From JAVJSF01 sp040219555 (GTDB taxonomy: Bacteria > Actinomycetota > Thermoleophilia > Miltoncostaeales > Miltoncostaeaceae): a stretch of DNA of 64,000 bases. A model generated the notes under the pieces. The model was not told the DNA's origin and ran no database searches. It saw only the letters and a list, made by a program, of their open reading frames with translations. Below are positions 62,083-64,000 of this stretch, one piece after another. Each line of letters begins with the position of its first letter. Position 1 is the first letter of the stretch. A program made the position numbers and the translations under genes. Location of the stretch: contig JAVJSF010000006.1 of the NCBI GenBank assembly GCA_040219555.1, forward strand, positions 225,251-289,250, given 5' to 3'.

Positions 62083-63663
62083 GTGGAGGTGGTCGCAGGG
62101 CGTTACCGGCCGCTGGCCGAGGTGGGTCGCGGCGGCATGGGGGTGGTGCACCTGGCCCGCGACGAGCACACCGGCGCCACCGTGGCCCTGAAGCGCCTGG
62201 GGGCTGGGGCCGGCGTGGACGCCACCTTCCGCGCCCGCTTCGCGCGCGAGGCCGATGCGCTGGCCCGGGTGAGACACCCAAACGTGGTGGCCATCCGCGA
62301 CCGCGGCGAGGACGAGCACGGGCCCTGGCTGGCCATGGACCACTGCGCCGGCGGCACCCTGGCCGACCGCCTGCGGGACGGGGTCCTCGGTGCCGGGGCC
62401 GCCCGCGACCTGGCCGGCGACGTCCTGGACGCCCTGGCGGCGGTCCACGCCGCCGGCCTGGTGCACCGCGATGTGAAGCCCGCCAACATCCTGGGCCACC
62501 AGGGGCACTGGCTGCTGTCGGACTTCGGCATCGCCCGCGACGCCGAGGGGGGCACCACGGCCCTGACGGCGACCGGCCTGCTGATCGGCACGCCCGAGTA
62601 CATGGCCCCCGAGCACATGGAGGAGGCGGTCCCCGGCGCGCCGGCCGACCTCTACGCCCTGGGATGCGTGCTGCACGAGGCCCTGACCGGCCGCCCGCCG
62701 TTCGCCGCCTCCAACCCACTGCGCGCCGCGATGCTCCACATCAGCGAACCGCCGCCGGCACTGCCCGAGACCGTGCGCACGGACGACCCGGCCCTGGCCG
62801 GCCTGGTGGCGGACCTGATGGCCAAGGACCCCGCGGCCCGTCCCACGGCCGTCGAGGGGGCGGCCCGTTTGGGGCGCACGGTCCACGCGCCCACGATGGT
62901 CATGCCGGTCCCCGGCCCCGTGCCCGCCCCGCTGCCGACGCTGGTGATGACGCGCCCGCCCCGGGAGCGGCACAGGGGCCGCCGGGCGGCCATCATCGCC
63001 GCCGGCATCCTCGCCCTCGCGGGCGGCGGCGGGGCGGCCTGGTACGCCACCTCCGGCGGCGACGCCGGCGACGGCGCCGACCCGGGCGCCGCCACCGTGG
63101 TGGTGACCACGACGGTGCCGGCCCAGGCCGAGCCACCGGCCACCACCACCACACCGGCCCCCGAGCCGGAGCCACAGCCCGAGCCCACCCCGGAGGGCCC
63201 GCAGACGAGCGCCGGCGTGGTGGCCGCCGGCGAGGTGGCGCCGAACGGCCTGGAGCCGGCCACCACCGGCATGAGCACGGACGAGGTGTGGGACCTCTGG
63301 GGCGAGCCGGGCCAGTACGAACCGGAGTTCAACGCCTCGATCTGGGACGACCTCGGCGTGATCGCCTACGGCGACCCGGTCCTCTACCTCCACGCCTCCG
63401 GGCGCGACTGGGTGACGCCCTCCGGCGCCACCATCGGCATGCCCGAGCAGGCGCTATCGGCCCTCTACGGCCAGCGACTGGTGCGCGTGGACGCAGACGA
63501 CGAGGGCACGCCGAGCGAATGGGACTCGGAGCACCACTACTACGTCGTGGACGGCGACGTGGCGGTGGGCTTCGCCATCGACGGCGGCCGGATCGTGGAA
63601 CTGATCGCGACCGACGCCGACCTCATCGAGGACGCGATGGCCTACGCCGGCGTGCCCTTCTGA
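62083..63663 (+). CDS. Transmembrane serine/threonine protein kinase
   Basis: 526 aa. The kinase domain (1-270) has VGRGGMGVVHLARD (Gly loop), VALKRLG (Lys), LVHRDVKPANILG (catalytic loop), LLSDFGIARD (metal) and GTPEYMAPEHM. A Pro-rich juxtamembrane linker and a TM helix (AAIIAAGILALAGGGGAAWY, about 305-325) follow. An extracellular Thr/Pro/Glu-rich stalk and a 140-residue end domain (MSTDEVWDLWGEPGQYEP, then GATIGMPEQALSALYGQ) complete it. There are no PASTA repeats, so the sensor is different from PknB. GGGAGG precedes GTG 62083. The hairpin array starts 11 nt after its stop. Confidence 0.87.
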   Translation: MEVVAGRYRPLAEVGRGGMGVVHLARDEHTGATVALKRLGAGAGVDATFRARFAREADALARVRHPNVVAIRDRGEDEHGPWLAMDHCAGGTLADRLRDGVLGAGAARDLAGDVLDALAAVHAAGLVHRDVKPANILGHQGHWLLSDFGIARDAEGGTTALTATGLLIGTPEYMAPEHMEEAVPGAPADLYALGCVLHEALTGRPPFAASNPLRAAMLHISEPPPALPETVRTDDPALAGLVADLMAKDPAARPTAVEGAARLGRTVHAPTMVMPVPGPVPAPLPTLVMTRPPRERHRGRRAAIIAAGILALAGGGGAAWYATSGGDAGDGADPGAATVVVTTTVPAQAEPPATTTTPAPEPEPQPEPTPEGPQTSAGVVAAGEVAPNGLEPATTGMSTDEVWDLWGEPGQYEPEFNASIWDDLGVIAYGDPVLYLHASGRDWVTPSGATIGMPEQALSALYGQRLVRVDADDEGTPSEWDSEHHYYVVDGDVAVGFAIDGGRIVELIATDADLIEDAMAYAGVPF

Positions 63664-63673
63664 AGCGATGGAG

Positions 63674-63851
63674 GTACGCGCCGGCGCGAAGTAGAGGAGC
63701 AGTACGCCGGCAAGGCCGGCGCGAAGTAAAGAAGGCAGTACGCCGGCAAGGCCGGCGCGAACCAAAGAAGTAGTACGCCGGCCCGAAAGGGCCGGCGCGA
63801 AGTAAAGAAGTAGTACGCCGGCCCGAAAGGCCGGCGCGAACTGAAGAAGGA
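63674..63851. repeat. Tandem hairpin array, copy 2
   Basis: Five units start at 63674, 63702, 63738, 63773 and 63813. They share GTACGCCGGC-loop-GCCGGCGCGAA and a tail such as GTAAAGAAG. Stems have 7, 7, 9 and 8 pairs with loops AAG, AAG, GAAA and CGAAA; the first unit is truncated to the palindrome CGCGCCGGCGCG. The array lies directly after the kinase stop, in its 3' region, and is followed by the second 127-nt module. Confidence 0.85.
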
Positions 63852-63873
63852 AACGACCGCGCGCGCCACGCAC

Positions 63874-64000
63874 CCGGCACCCACCGGATGATCGGCCGAA
63901 GGCCGACTCTCATCCGGTCGACCGGCAGAGGTCGACTCAGCCGGCCCGCCCCGCCGACCGCAAGGGAGGCGGTGCCGGCGACCGCATCGGGCCCCGGCCA
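63874..64000. repeat. 127-nt conserved multi-hairpin module, copy 2 (to window end)
   Basis: Gap-free alignment with 2658-2784 in the same orientation, about 91% identical. Ten of the differences lie in one 32-nt stretch (63942-63973) around the third hairpin, where one G-C pair is replaced by C-G and the 12-nt loop is rewritten. The flanking hairpins are almost unchanged. The window ends where the next hairpin's loop begins in copy 1. Confidence 0.85.

Noticed and set aside
63674..63913. Proteins with repeats like LPAYC and FAPAL from the minus strand of the arrays
   Set aside because: All frames are open because the palindromic units lack stops; no ribosome site, and the frames shift between units.

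Overview
The window is about 73-74% GC by eye, almost fully coding, and made of short operons on both strands with many ATGA/GTGA stop-start overlaps. Several traits point to a high-GC Actinomycetota: many leaderless starts (TANNNT directly before ATG/GTG), an F420/FMN split-barrel protein, a DLW-39-like micro-protein, an MMPL transporter, PASTA-less Ser/Thr kinase signalling and Rex. Class Thermoleophilia is my best guess. That placement is an inference from gene style, not a database result. No transposase, integrase, phage cassette, rRNA or CRISPR was seen. One tRNA gene (Leu, anticodon CAA) is present.

Layout. 0-3.7 kb: folD (cut by the window edge), pcrA helicase, a composite hairpin-repeat element, and cysE. 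3.8-11.7 kb: acetyltransferase, cysK, adenosine kinase, an unknown secreted protein, an Rrf2 regulator, small unknowns, a YbdK-type glutamate-cysteine ligase, and rex with a probable Rex operator over its own promoter. 11.8-17.7 kb: a tightly overlapped minus-strand operon UDG-tsaE-tsaB-rimI-tsaD-subtilase, joining uracil repair, the tRNA t6A machinery and a secreted protease. 17.7-20.8 kb: panC-panD-panB-methyltransferase (pantothenate synthesis). 21-26.5 kb: split-barrel oxidoreductase, VOC protein, fumarase, M20 peptidase, acetyltransferase, a 21-residue membrane peptide, and a glutathionyl-hydroquinone-reductase-like protein. 26.5-36 kb: uvrA, ftsH, an mhqO/mhqD-like pair, and uvrB. 36-43.3 kb: gloA, lytic transglycosylase, coaE, rpsA, a DUF4395-thioredoxin fusion, and polA followed by a small J-domain-like ORF. 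43.3-51.1 kb: an accessory-looking zone with four paralogous secreted modular proteins, a truncated tandem duplicate, ACT-malic enzyme, tRNA-Leu, marR and acyl-CoA dehydrogenase. 51-64 kb: MMPL transporter, ferritin-like protein, quinone reductase, rpoD, dnaG, msrA, dgt, a Ser/Thr kinase and a second copy of the hairpin element.

How it fits together. Most genes are housekeeping: DNA repair and replication (pcrA, UDG, uvrA, uvrB, polA, dnaG, dgt), translation (rpsA, t6A genes, tRNA-Leu), cofactors (panCDB, coaE, folD), and sulfur, thiol and redox homeostasis (cysE, cysK, YbdK, Rex, GST, msrA, gloA, thioredoxin fusion).

The two most unusual things are as follows. (1) A composite repeat sits at both ends of the window. 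It is a tandem array of hairpins followed by a 127-nt module that is gap-free between copies, with a compensatory base-pair change in one stem. (2) A family of four exported proteins shares an N-terminal motif (QLRINQRIS..AVRRSNE), has interchangeable stalks (decapeptide repeats or collagen-like GXY), and in three members ends in a domain whose last residue is Cys.
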